Source: Streptomyces flavofungini
GTDB lineage: Bacteria > Actinomycetota > Actinomycetes > Streptomycetales > Streptomycetaceae
Reading direction: 5' to 3'
Length of the DNA: 64,000 nt
Assembly: GCF_030388665.1 (NCBI RefSeq)
Contig: NZ_CP128846.1
Span: 7,846,001-7,910,000, forward strand
The position numbers were made by a program, and so were the translations under genes. The notes below the pieces were generated by a model. It was not told the DNA's origin and made no database searches. It saw only the letters and a list, made by a program, of their open reading frames with translations. Positions 55,378-63,534 of this stretch are shown here, piece after piece (position 1 is the stretch's first letter; each line of letters starts with the position of its first letter).

Positions 55378-55903
55378 TTGACAGACGGCGGCCGTCGACG
55401 GGTAGTTTCGGCCGCGTCCACCGCAGGACGTCCGACCGGCGAACCCGCGCACAACCGTCGACCGCCGCTGGATCATGGTCGGTGCGCCACCCCGGCGCAC
55501 CGCCACCGGGAGCCAGGTCCAGCGCCCGCGACGCTCAGGCGCGGGAACGCATCCGCCGGAAGGGGGTCGTCCCTCCTGCTCCCAGGAGCTCGGGGGAGGT
55601 GCGACCCGGGTAGGGCCCGGCCGCTCAGTAGACAACGGCTCTCGGTCGATCCGCAGCCAGCGGGTCCCAGGCCGGCCCGAAGGGCGCCGGGCCCGATCCG
55701 CAGGATCGCTCCTGCGTGCCGCTGTGTGCTTCCTCGTCCGTGCCGCTGCGTGATCTCGCGTGCTCCGCGGGGGGACGAAAGCCGCGCGCCGGACACTGCC
55801 GCCTTCACCGCCCCGTCCCTGCCGGGCCGACGGTCCGTGGCGTCGCAACAGCCCAGGCCCGGGCCACTATGGTGGTTCCCTGCGTACGAACGAAGGGGCA
55901 GTA
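55378..55903 (+). promoter_or_regulatory. Promoter and ~480-nt structured leader of ppm1
   Basis: In the 636-base gap 55268-55903, TTGACA (55378-55383), 19 bases, TAGTTT (55403-55408) forms a good promoter. The leader has several perfect hairpins: GTGCGCC/GGCGCAC (55482-55488, 55494-55500), CCCGCG/CGCGGG (55525-55530, 55540-55545), a long branched stem GGGTCG...CGACCC (55564-55607) enclosing CCTCC...GGAGG and GCTCC/GGAGC, and CGATCC/GGATCG (55694-55699, 55703-55708). It could be a cis-regulatory RNA or an independent small RNA. I could not match it to a known class. Confidence 0.5.
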
Positions 55904-56743
55904 GTGAGCAACGGCGGCGGGATCAGCGAAGCAGCGGACGCGGAGCGGCAGTTCGGCCCGCTCGGCGAGGCCTTGGTGATCATCCCGACCTACAACGAGG
56001 CGGAGAACATCCAGGCGATCGTCGGCCGGGTGCGCACCGCCGTGCCGCAGGCGCACGTCCTCGTCGCCGACGACAACAGCCCCGACGGCACCGGGAAGAT
56101 CGCCGACGAGCTCGCGGCCGACGACGACCAGGTCCACGTGCTGCACCGCAAGGGCAAGGAAGGCCTCGGCGCCGCCTACCTCGCCGGCTTCTCCTGGGGC
56201 CTGGAGCACGGCTACGGCGTCCTCGTCGAGATGGACGCCGACGGCTCCCACCAGCCCGAGGAGCTGCCGCGCCTGCTCACCGCCCTCAAGGGCGCCGACC
56301 TCGTGCTCGGCTCGCGCTGGGTGCCCGGCGGGCGGGTCGTCAACTGGCCCCGGTCCCGCGAGTTCCTCTCCCGCGGCGGCAGCACGTACTCACGGCTGCT
56401 CCTCGACGTGCCGATCCGCGACGTCACCGGCGGTTTCCGCGCCTTCCGCAGCGAGACCCTCCAGGGCCTCGGCCTCGGCGACGTGGCCTCCCAGGGCTAC
56501 TGCTTCCAGGTCGACCTGGCCCGCCGCGCCATCAAGGCCGGCTACCACGTCGTGGAGGTGCCCATCACCTTCGTCGAGCGGGAGCTCGGCGACAGCAAGA
56601 TGAGCCGCGACATCGTCGCCGAGGCACTGTGGCGGGTCACGGCGTGGGGCGTGGGGGAGCGGGTCGGCAAGGTCCTGGGCCGCAAGCCCTCTCCGCCCTC
56701 TTCCTCCTCTCCGCCCGCTCCGCCCGCTTCTCCGGCTCCTTGA
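55904..56743 (+). CDS. ppm1: Polyprenol-phosphate mannosyltransferase
   Basis: A 279-residue GT2 glycosyltransferase: VIIPTYNEAENIQAIVGRV, VADDNSPDGTGKIAD, VEMDADGSHQPEELP with the DXD-type metal site, and VTGGFRAFRSETLQG. It transfers mannose from GDP-mannose to polyprenol phosphate for protein O-mannosylation and lipoglycans, acting at the membrane. Only the catalytic domain is present, without the acyltransferase domain fused in mycobacteria. The C-terminal tail is Pro/Ser rich. The orthologue in S. coelicolor (SCO1423) is needed for phage phiC31 infection. GTG 55904 follows AAGGGG. Confidence 0.92.
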   Translation: MSNGGGISEAADAERQFGPLGEALVIIPTYNEAENIQAIVGRVRTAVPQAHVLVADDNSPDGTGKIADELAADDDQVHVLHRKGKEGLGAAYLAGFSWGLEHGYGVLVEMDADGSHQPEELPRLLTALKGADLVLGSRWVPGGRVVNWPRSREFLSRGGSTYSRLLLDVPIRDVTGGFRAFRSETLQGLGLGDVASQGYCFQVDLARRAIKAGYHVVEVPITFVERELGDSKMSRDIVAEALWRVTAWGVGERVGKVLGRKPSPPSSSSPPAPPASPAP

Positions 56744-56805
56744 TCGCTCGCGTTGTCGATCACCCCCTTATGCCGGTCTGAGCCGCGCCCAGGCACACTG
56801 GGAGC

Positions 56806-57399
56806 ATGACGACTGGCGCACCGCCTCCCACCCAGCCCGCCCGGCCCCGGCGCTCGCGCGTCCTCAGGTTCCTGCCGCTCGGACTCGCCGCCTGGCTGGT
56901 CCTGGAGATCTGGCTGCTGACCGTCGTCGCCGGGGCCACCAGCGGACTGACCGTGTTCCTGCTCCTCGTGGGCGGTCTGGTGCTCGGCTCCTTCGTCATC
57001 AAGCGGGCCGGACGGCGCGCCTTCAAGAACCTCAGCGAGGCGGTGCAACAGCAGCAGCGGGGCGTTGCGGCGGCACCCGACTCCGGTGGGGGCAGTGCCC
57101 TCACGATGCTCGGCGGCCTCTTCCTGATCCTGCCCGGCCTGATCTCCGACGCCGTCGGGCTGCTGCTGCTCGTGCCGCCGCTGCAGAAGGTTCTCAGCCG
57201 GACTGCCGAGCGGACCTTCGAGCGCAAGGTCCGTGAGGCCGCGGCTGCGGCGCCCGGGGGGTTGGGGGACGCCTTTCAGCAGGCCCGGATGCAGCACCCC
57301 GGCGGGAAGGTGGTCCAGGGCGAGGTGATCCGCGAGGACGGGCCGTCGGCGTCACCCGGGCCGTCCCGGGGTCCGGAGGACCCGCAGCTGCCACGCTGA
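56806..57399 (+). CDS. fxsA: FxsA family membrane protein
   Basis: A 197-residue FxsA-like protein: helices LRFLPLGLAAWLVLEIWLLT and LTVFLLLVGGLVLGSFVIK, then GGGSALTMLGGLFLILPGLI, the family's glycine-rich conserved third segment, and a cytoplasmic tail. In E. coli FxsA relieves exclusion of phage T7 by the F plasmid; its cellular role in actinobacteria is not known. It lies 62 bases after ppm1 on the same strand. Confidence 0.9.
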   Translation: MTTGAPPPTQPARPRRSRVLRFLPLGLAAWLVLEIWLLTVVAGATSGLTVFLLLVGGLVLGSFVIKRAGRRAFKNLSEAVQQQQRGVAAAPDSGGGSALTMLGGLFLILPGLISDAVGLLLLVPPLQKVLSRTAERTFERKVREAAAAAPGGLGDAFQQARMQHPGGKVVQGEVIREDGPSASPGPSRGPEDPQLPR

Positions 57400-57425
57400 G
57401 GCTTGGGCCCTCGCGGGCGGGGCGC

Positions 57426-57585
57426 CCCAGACCATGCTCTTCAAACGCCGGACGGGCTGAATGGTTTCAGCCCGTCGTGGGGCCCCTGCTCCTTAAGAGC
57501 TTGGGGGAGATTGAGGACGAGGCGCGAAGCGCCGATCAGCGGGGTCCAGGGAGTGCGGCCCCCGGTTTCGGAGAAGGGCGGGGCT
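57426..57585. repeat. Degenerate copy of a dispersed Streptomyces intergenic repeat
   Basis: The sequence runs GCCCCAGACC, TTCAAACGCCGGACGGGC, TTGAGGACGAGGCGCGAAGC, GGGGTCCAGGGAGTGCGGCC. This resembles the family of intergenic repeats (FEAN-like, with 'GCCGGACGGGCT', 'TTGAGGACGAG' and 'GGGGTCCAGG' blocks) found many times per Streptomyces genome, usually after genes. The first part contains the fxsA terminator. Confidence 0.6.
57451..57476. terminator. Terminator after fxsA
   Basis: Perfect 11-base-pair stem GACGGGCTGAA/TTCAGCCCGTC (57451-57461 with 57466-57476) with a four-base loop, inside the dispersed repeat. Confidence 0.8.
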
Positions 57586-57614
57586 GGGGCGCTCCGCGAG
57601 GGCTGCCGCACGCA

Positions 57615-57660
57615 CGACGAGGGCGGGCCCGCTGCCGAAGCAGCGGGCCCGCCCTCGTCG
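57615..57660 (-). terminator. Strong terminator of rbpA
   Basis: A perfect 21-base-pair stem (57615-57635 with 57640-57660) with a CGAA tetraloop (TTCG on the minus-strand RNA) lies 26 bases after the rbpA stop. Confidence 0.92.
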
Positions 57661-57685
57661 TTACTCCGCTCCGCGGTCCGCGCGC

Positions 57686-58060
57686 TCAGGCGGACTTGCG
57701 GCTGTCACGCGGATGCACCGCAATATTCATCGCACCGGACCTGAGAACCGCCAGGCGCTCCTCAAGGACCTCCTCGAGCTCTTCTCGAGTACGGCGCTCC
57801 ATGAGCATGTCCCAGTGCGTACGGGCGGGCTTGCCCTTCTTCTCCTCAGGTCCGTCGCCGTCCACGAGAAGTGCCTGGGCCCCGCAGACCTTGCACTCCC
57901 ACTCGGGCGGGATCTCCGCCTCCACCGAGAACGGCATCTCGAAACGATGTCCGTTCTGGCATGCGTACTCCACGGCCTGGCGCGGGGCCAGGTCGATGCC
58001 GCGGTCGGTCTCGTAGCTGGTCACCACGAGGCGCGTGCCGCGAAGAGCTCGCTCACTCAT
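57686..58060 (-). CDS. rbpA: RNA polymerase-binding protein RbpA
   Basis: A 124-residue RbpA. It has the actinobacterial core with Cys34, His38, Cys56 and Cys59 (CQNGH and CKVCG), the residues reported to bind zinc in S. coelicolor RbpA. A basic linker precedes the sigma-interaction domain (ARTHWDMLMERRTREELEEV). It binds principal sigma factor and RNA polymerase and stabilises the open complex. The ATG at 58060 follows GGGAGGC on the minus strand. A sigma-R-type promoter lies just upstream, and a long terminator follows the gene. Confidence 0.97.
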   Translation of the reverse strand: MSERALRGTRLVVTSYETDRGIDLAPRQAVEYACQNGHRFEMPFSVEAEIPPEWECKVCGAQALLVDGDGPEEKKGKPARTHWDMLMERRTREELEEVLEERLAVLRSGAMNIAVHPRDSRKSA

Positions 58061-58121
58061 GAATCGTGCCTCCCGGGCTTGTCGCCCACAGGACAGGTGT
58101 CGCTGTCGTCGTCATCCGGTC

Positions 58122-58148
58122 AACGTCCGGTCGGCGGTAAAGATTCCC
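58122..58148 (-). promoter_or_regulatory. Sigma-R-type promoter of rbpA
   Basis: On the minus strand GGGAAT (58148-58143), exactly 18 bases, GTT (58124-58122). This equals the sigma-R consensus GGGAAT-N18-GTT for thiol-oxidative stress genes; rbpA of S. coelicolor is known to be in that regulon. Confidence 0.88.
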
Positions 58149-58559
58149 GTTCAGGGTCATGCGTCGCCGTCGTATGCCGCCCCTTGTTGTACCCACCAGC
58201 GCCCGGTTTGTCACATCTGGCAGCAGATGTCACCCAGCGTTTCTGAATCCTCAGCGCGCAGTAACGGTCCGCCTGGCAGGCCAAACGCGTACACTACCGG
58301 CCTTCGCCGCTCGTTGCTAAATCCGGCCGGGGCCGAAAGGGCCCTTGTGGTGCGCCGCGCGCCGTACCGGAACCCCCGCCGACGGCATCGGAGGGCCCGC
58401 GAGGGGCACCTGCGGGGGCGGGGCCGTGCTCTCACCGCGCCCCTGTGAGCTGGTACGTCAGCCTGAAGGGCGGCGCCTTGAGCCGTCGCGCACTCCGCTC
58501 GTCGCACACGTAGGCGGAAGCGCTCGGGTGCTTTTCCGTCTTTTTCCTCGCCGGGCCCG
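58149..58559. other. 411-base intergenic region between rbpA and glycerophosphodiesterase genes
   Basis: Contains an imperfectly extended inverted repeat, ACATCTG (58213-58219) and CAGATGT (58224-58230) with loop GCAG and outer bases also pairing, which could be an operator or a short hairpin. A 98-codon minus-strand frame (58211-58507) has no protein-like features. A T-rich run (58530-58550) precedes the glycerophosphodiesterase stop. Nothing else recognised. Confidence 0.5.
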
Positions 58560-59327
58560 TCAGACCCAGGTGCCGCGGTCCTCGAGCACGTCGCGCAGCG
58601 TCTCGATGCGGTCCGTCATGATGCCGTCGACGCCCAGGTCGAGCAGCGTGTGCATGCGGTCGGCGTCGTTGATCGTCCACACGTGGACCTGGAGCCCGCG
58701 TGCGTGGGCGGCGCGGACGAAGCGGTGGTCGACCACCCGCACCCCCGACTGCGCCTCCGGCACCTGGGCGCACACCGCCGAGACCCGCGGGGTCGCCGGC
58801 ACCCCCAGGGAGAGCAGCCGCAGCCCGAGCACGCCGCGCGTGCCGAACGAGGTGGCCAGGCGCGGCCCCGCGAGGCGCTGGGCGCGTGCGACGCGGCCCT
58901 CCGAGAACGAGCCGACGCACACCCGGTCCCAGGCGCGGGTGCGCTCGATCAGCTCCAGGAGCGGCAGGAGGGCGGACTCCGCCTTCACGTCCACGTTCCA
59001 GCGGGCGTCCGGGAAGGCCTCCAGCATCTCCTCGAAGAGGGGGATCGGTTCGCTGTCGGCCACGCGCGCGCGGCTCACCTCGCTCCAGGGGAGGTCCGCG
59101 ATCCGGCCCGACGCGTCCGTGACCCGGTCGAGGGTCGCGTCGTGGAACGCGGCCAGCTTGCCGTCCGACGTGGCGTGCACATCGGTCTCGATATAGCGGT
59201 AGCCGGCGTCCACGGCCTGGCGGAAGGCGGCCGCGGTGTTCTCCAGGCCGTCGGCCGCACCGCCGCGGTGGGCGAAGGCGAGCGGGCCGGGGTGGTCGAG
59301 GTAGGGGTGGCGTACGCGCGGGGTCAC
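58560..59327 (-). CDS. Glycerophosphodiester phosphodiesterase
   Basis: A 255-residue GDPD-family TIM barrel with no signal peptide. Catalytic motifs are FAHRGGAADGLENT (His, Arg, Glu) and YIETDVHATSDGKLAAFHDA (Glu, Asp, His), followed by WNVDVKAES. It releases sn-glycerol 3-phosphate from glycerophosphodiesters in phospholipid turnover. GTG 59327 overlaps the upstream YczE-like stop by four bases, so the two genes form one transcript. Confidence 0.93.
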   Translation of the reverse strand: MTPRVRHPYLDHPGPLAFAHRGGAADGLENTAAAFRQAVDAGYRYIETDVHATSDGKLAAFHDATLDRVTDASGRIADLPWSEVSRARVADSEPIPLFEEMLEAFPDARWNVDVKAESALLPLLELIERTRAWDRVCVGSFSEGRVARAQRLAGPRLATSFGTRGVLGLRLLSLGVPATPRVSAVCAQVPEAQSGVRVVDHRFVRAAHARGLQVHVWTINDADRMHTLLDLGVDGIMTDRIETLRDVLEDRGTWV

Positions 59328-60013
59328 CGCTGCAGTATCGCCTGCTCCGATGGCTCTCCGGAGGCCACGACGCGGCCCGCGGTGGACGCGGGGACGGCGA
59401 AGAAGCGCAGGAAGAACTGGGCGAGCGGACCGATGCACAGGGCGTACAGGACCGTCCCCACGCCCACGGTGCCGCCGAGCACGAAGCCGGTGACGACGAC
59501 CACGACCTCCACCAGCGTCCGCATCAGGCGGATCGAGCGGCCGGTGCGCTCGTTGAGACCCGTCATCAGGCCGTCGCGCGGTCCGGGGCCGAACCTGGCC
59601 GCGATGTAGAGGCCCGTCGCCACGCCGTTGAGCACGATCCCCGCCACCAGGAGCGGCACGCGGACGCCCAGGGCGTGCGCGTCCGGTACGAGGGCCAGGG
59701 TGCCGTCCATCGCGAGGCCCACGACGAAGACGTTCGACACCGTCCCGAGGCCCGGGCGCTGGCGCAGCGGTATCCACAGGAGCAGCACGGCGGCACCCAC
59801 GAAGATCGACACGACGCCGATCGACATCCCGGTGCGCTCGGCGATGCCCTGGTGCAGCACGTTCCACGGCTCCAGGCCGAGGCCCGAGCACACCAGGAGC
59901 GCGGAGCTCGCGCCGTACAGGGCGAGACCGACGTACAGCTGGCACAGCCGCCGCGCGAGGTGGCGCTCGGCACGCGTTCCCGTAGTGGGCCGACCTGATT
60001 TCGCCCTGGACAA
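59324..60013 (-). CDS. YczE/YitT-type integral membrane protein
   Basis: A 229-residue protein with about five to six membrane helices (QLYVGLALYGASSALLVCSG, GMSIGVVSIFVGAAVLLLWI, VPLLVAGIVLNGVATGLYIA) and the family motif RFGPGPRDGLMTGL. A TTG at 60013 six bases after GGGGG is chosen as start; GTG 60052 gives a longer form without a ribosome site. It is divergent from a MocR regulator, matching the yczE/yczR association in other bacteria. Function unknown; it is coupled to the phosphodiesterase gene. Confidence 0.8.
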   Translation of the reverse strand: MSRAKSGRPTTGTRAERHLARRLCQLYVGLALYGASSALLVCSGLGLEPWNVLHQGIAERTGMSIGVVSIFVGAAVLLLWIPLRQRPGLGTVSNVFVVGLAMDGTLALVPDAHALGVRVPLLVAGIVLNGVATGLYIAARFGPGPRDGLMTGLNERTGRSIRLMRTLVEVVVVVTGFVLGGTVGVGTVLYALCIGPLAQFFLRFFAVPASTAGRVVASGEPSEQAILQR

Positions 60014-60110
60014 GAGAAGCCCCCGTGGTGGTAGTGGCCTGACGCATGACACTCTGTGGCTTGGTGGCGGACGTCAACCATGGCCAATTCGACGAAGGTG
60101 GACTGGGATC

Positions 60111-61616
60111 ATGCCTCAGTGGACATCAGCGGTGGGCTCGACCCAACTCGCCCGGCTGCTCACCTCCCAGCAGGCGCGCCCCGCGGGCCCCGGCACCCGC
60201 CGTCCGCCCGCCTATCGCGCCCTTGCCGACGGTATCCGCCTCCTCGTCCTCGAGGGGCGCGTCCCCGTAGCGGCCCGGCTGCCCGCCGAGCGCGAGCTGG
60301 CCGTCGCGCTCGCCGTGAGCCGTACGACCGTCGCCGCCGCCTACGAGGCGCTGCGCACGGAGGGCTTCCTGGAGTCCCGCAGGGGAGCGGGCAGCTGGAC
60401 CGCGGTCCCGGCCGGTAACCCGCTGCCCGCGCGCGGCCTCGAACCGCTGCCCCCCGAAGCGCTCGGCTCCATGATCGACCTGGGCTGCGCGGCGCTGCCC
60501 GCGCCCGAGCCCTGGCTCACCCGCTCCGTGCAGGGCGCCCTGGAGGAACTCCCGCCCTACGCCCACACCCACGGCGACTACCCGGCAGGACTGCCCGCCC
60601 TGCGCGCGACGCTCGCCGAGCGCTACACCGCGCGCGGGATACCGACCATGCCGGAACAGATCATGGTCACCACCGGCGCCATGGGAGCCATCGACGCGAT
60701 CTGCCATCTCTTCGCGGGCCGTGGCGAGCGCATCGCCGTGGAGTCCCCCAGCTACGCCAACATCCTCCAGCTGATGCGGGAGGCGGGTGCGCGCCTGGTG
60801 CCCGTGGCGATGGCCGAGGGGCTCCGCGGCTGGGACATGGACCGCTGGCGCCAGGTCCTGCGCGACGCCGCGCCCCGGCTCGCGTACGTCGTCGCGGACT
60901 TCCACAACCCGACCGGCGCGCTCGCCGACGAGGACCAGCGCCGCAGTCTGGTCGACGCCGCCCGGCACGCGGGCACCGTGCTGGTCGTGGACGAGACGAT
61001 GAGCGAGCTGCGCCTTGACGACGGTCTCGACATGCCGCGCCCCGTCTGTGGGTTCGACCCCTCGGGCTCCACCGTCATCACCGTCGGCTCGGCGAGCAAG
61101 GCCTTCTGGGCGGGCATGCGCATCGGCTGGGTGCGCGCCGCCCCCGACGTGATCCGCAGCCTGGTCGCCGCGCGCGCGTACGCCGACCTCGGCACCCCCG
61201 TCCTGGAGCAGCTGGCCCTCAACTGGCTGCTCAGCACCGGGGGCTGGCAGCAGGCCGTGGATGTGCGCAGGGAGCAGGCCCGCGACAACCGCGACGCGCT
61301 GGTCGCCGCCGTGCGCCGGGAGTTGCCGGGCTGGGAGTTCGAAGTGCCGCACGGCGGGCTCACGTTGTGGGTGCGCACCGGCGGGCTCTCCGGCTCGCGC
61401 ATCGCCGAGGTCGGCGAACGCGTGGGCGTGCGGGTGCCGTCGGGCCCCCGCTTCGGCGTGGACGGCGCCTTCGAGGGCTACGTACGCCTGCCGTTCACGG
61501 TGGGCGGTGCGGTCGCCGACGAGGCGGCCGTGCGGCTCGCGGCGGCCGCCCGGCTCGTGGAGTCGGGGACGGGCGCGGGGTCCGGGGCGGAGGGGCCGCA
61601 CACGTTCGTGGCGTGA
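60111..61616 (+). CDS. MocR-type regulator (GntR DNA-binding plus aminotransferase domain)
   Basis: A 501-residue fusion. The N-terminal GntR winged helix (RLPAERELAVALAVSRTTVA, AYEALRTEGFLESRRGAGSW) is followed from about residue 115 by a fold-type I aminotransferase domain: TTGAMGAIDAICHLFAGRGE, VVADFHNPTGALADEDQRRS and VGSASKAFWAGMRIGW with the PLP lysine. MocR proteins bind PLP as effector and rarely act as aminotransferases. It is divergent from the YczE-like gene and therefore probably the YczR-type regulator of it. ATG 60111. Confidence 0.92.
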   Translation: MPQWTSAVGSTQLARLLTSQQARPAGPGTRRPPAYRALADGIRLLVLEGRVPVAARLPAERELAVALAVSRTTVAAAYEALRTEGFLESRRGAGSWTAVPAGNPLPARGLEPLPPEALGSMIDLGCAALPAPEPWLTRSVQGALEELPPYAHTHGDYPAGLPALRATLAERYTARGIPTMPEQIMVTTGAMGAIDAICHLFAGRGERIAVESPSYANILQLMREAGARLVPVAMAEGLRGWDMDRWRQVLRDAAPRLAYVVADFHNPTGALADEDQRRSLVDAARHAGTVLVVDETMSELRLDDGLDMPRPVCGFDPSGSTVITVGSASKAFWAGMRIGWVRAAPDVIRSLVAARAYADLGTPVLEQLALNWLLSTGGWQQAVDVRREQARDNRDALVAAVRRELPGWEFEVPHGGLTLWVRTGGLSGSRIAEVGERVGVRVPSGPRFGVDGAFEGYVRLPFTVGGAVADEAAVRLAAAARLVESGTGAGSGAEGPHTFVA

Positions 61617-61721
61617 GGGGCGCTCCGGTGCGGGGTGAGGGCCGCTCCGTCCGGGGCGAGAGTCGCTCGGACGGAGCCGGGGTCACCTCGTCCGGCGCCG
61701 GATCCGCTTGGTCCGGCGTGC

Positions 61722-63293
61722 TCAGCCCTCCGCGACCGCCGGGGCCAGCGCCGCGTCCGCCGGCGTCGTGCGGGCCGGGAGCAGGTCGAGGACGGCCCGC
61801 CGGTGCGCGTCGCTCGTGGCGTCGTCGTACGGGTCGGGGGTCGCCGGGACCTGGAGGCGGTGCACCGGGCCGGTGCCGAGGCGGGCGTAGCCGCGGCCGG
61901 GCGGCATGTCCGGCGTGGGGGTCGTGCGCGGGCGCGCGCCCAGGACCTCCTCGACCTGGTCGGGCGTGGCGGGACCGAGCACCACGCGCGCGCGGGTGTG
62001 CTGGCACACGGCGTCGGTGAGGGCGTCCGCGCTGTCGAGCTGGTCGGCCACGACCACGGTGACGCCGGCGGCGCGCCCGTGCCGCAGCGGCACCTGGAGC
62101 AGCGTCTGCGGATCGCGGTGGCCGTCGGCGGCGGCCAGGTGGCCGAGGGTGCTCGGGCGGTCGAGGAGGATCCACAGGGGCCGCTTGATGTCGTCCGGCG
62201 GGGGGTGGCCCGCCTGCCGGGCGCGGTTCGCGGCGATGAGCCGCCGCTCCGTCTCGTGCGCCGCCCACTCCAGGCTGGCGAGCGCCCCGGCGAGCCCGCA
62301 CTCGACGGCGAGGACGCCGTCGCGCCCTGTGAGGCACGCGAAGTCGCCGGTGCCGCCGCCCTCGATGATGACGACGTCGCCGTGCTGGAGCGCCTGCAGG
62401 GCCACCGAGCGCAGGAGCGTGGTGGTGCCGCTCCCGGGGTGGCCGAGGACCAGCAGATGGGGTTCGGTGGAACGGCCGCCGGTGCGCCACACGACGGGCG
62501 GTACGTCGCGCTGCTCGTCGCCGTCCGCGACGGGCAGGGTGCGCTGCACGGCGGAGGGGTCGGTGAAGCCGAGCACGGTCTCGCCGGGGGCGGTGACGAA
62601 GCGCTGGGCGGCGATGTCGGTGGGCAGCGGCGGCAGCACGGTCACGGTGAGGGTGTTGCCCTCCTCGTCCCACGTGAAGTGGTACTCCCGGCCGCGCCCC
62701 GACTTGGCGTGCAGCAACTGCTCGATGCGCGCGCGGGATTCGGCCTCGCCGTCGGTGAAGTACGCGGGATAGCGCAGCACCAGACGGCAGACCCGGCCGT
62801 CGTCGTCGAACGCGTAGTCGGTGAAGGCCTTGTCCCACTCGCCGCCGTGCGCGAACAGGGGGCTCGGGTCGTCGGGGACGGAGAAGTACGGCACGAGTGC
62901 TTCGTAGAGCGACTGCAGCCGCTGGACCTGGGCATCGTCCGGGCCGGAGGGGGCCGGCGCGGTGCGCTCACGGCCGGTCCAGGCGGCGGCCGCCATCAGG
63001 CTGATGGCGGCGAGCAGCGGACCGTAGGGGATGAGCGCCACGACGAGGACCACGGAGGCCACCAGGAACAGCAGGGGGCCCCGGCGGTCCTTGGGGGTCT
63101 CGGACCACTTGCGCCGCCCGGCTCCGGCGAGGCGGCGCAGCCCGCGTGTGATCGTGATCAGCGGGTGGAGGACGTCGGTGGCGCTGTCGGCGGCCGACCG
63201 GGCGAGTTCGCGACTGCGCGCGATGTGCTCCCGGCTCCGGGCGATCTGGGCGGTGCCGTTGCTCAGGATGCGGGGGAGAGGGCGCCGGGCCAC
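61722..63293 (-). CDS. FtsK/TraB-like membrane ATPase with degenerate P-loop
   Basis: A 523-residue protein. The N terminus is helical and basic, two membrane segments lie at about residues 73-105 (PLLFLVASVVLVVALI, PLLAAISLMAAAAW), and a cytoplasmic domain ends in a P-loop NTPase region. The Walker A is GHPGSGTTT (284-292): Thr290 stands where Lys is expected. The Walker B-like strand is PLWILLDRP. It resembles SCO1416-type proteins, distantly related to FtsK/SpoIIIE DNA pumps. The loss of the lysine suggests weak or no ATP hydrolysis, or a structural role. A small membrane protein gene precedes it by 46 bases. Confidence 0.78.
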   Translation of the reverse strand: MARRPLPRILSNGTAQIARSREHIARSRELARSAADSATDVLHPLITITRGLRRLAGAGRRKWSETPKDRRGPLLFLVASVVLVVALIPYGPLLAAISLMAAAAWTGRERTAPAPSGPDDAQVQRLQSLYEALVPYFSVPDDPSPLFAHGGEWDKAFTDYAFDDDGRVCRLVLRYPAYFTDGEAESRARIEQLLHAKSGRGREYHFTWDEEGNTLTVTVLPPLPTDIAAQRFVTAPGETVLGFTDPSAVQRTLPVADGDEQRDVPPVVWRTGGRSTEPHLLVLGHPGSGTTTLLRSVALQALQHGDVVIIEGGGTGDFACLTGRDGVLAVECGLAGALASLEWAAHETERRLIAANRARQAGHPPPDDIKRPLWILLDRPSTLGHLAAADGHRDPQTLLQVPLRHGRAAGVTVVVADQLDSADALTDAVCQHTRARVVLGPATPDQVEEVLGARPRTTPTPDMPPGRGYARLGTGPVHRLQVPATPDPYDDATSDAHRRAVLDLLPARTTPADAALAPAVAEG

Positions 63294-63339
63294 GTCGTTC
63301 TCCTGGGGGTGGTGGTGAGCGGTGAACCGTCGGAAACCG

Positions 63340-63534
63340 TCAGAACTTGATGCCGCCGAGCAGGCTCGCGAGGCTCGCGCCGCCGGCCTTGATGCTCGGG
63401 GCGATGGCGGTGCCCGCGAGGTAGAAGCCGAAGAGCGCGCACACCAGGGCGTGCGAGGCCTTCAGCCCGTCTTTGCGGAAGAAGAGGAAGACGATGACTC
63501 CGAGCAGCACGACGCCTGAGATGGACAGGATCAT
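63340..63534 (-). CDS. Small two-helix membrane protein (SpdB-like context)
   Basis: A 64-residue protein: MILSISGVVLLGVIVFLFFR forms a first membrane helix, HALVCALFGFYLAGTAIAP a second, and the C-terminal tail is GGASLASLLGGIKF. It starts at ATG 63534 after AGGAG and lies directly upstream of the FtsK-like gene on the same strand. The pairing of a tiny membrane protein with an FtsK-like protein recalls spd/tra genes of Streptomyces mobile elements, although no mobile-element genes are nearby. Confidence 0.82.
   Translation of the reverse strand: MILSISGVVLLGVIVFLFFRKDGLKASHALVCALFGFYLAGTAIAPSIKAGGASLASLLGGIKF

Noticed and set aside
55410..55880. Cobalamin, c-di-AMP (ydaO) or RNase P RNA identity for the ppm1 leader
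   Set aside because: The B12 box, the ydaO conserved core and the RNase P conserved blocks could not be found in order.
58211..58507. 98-codon minus-strand frame between rbpA and the glycerophosphodiesterase gene
   Set aside because: Arg-rich composition typical of a frame in GC-rich non-coding DNA; no ribosome site and no recognisable domain.
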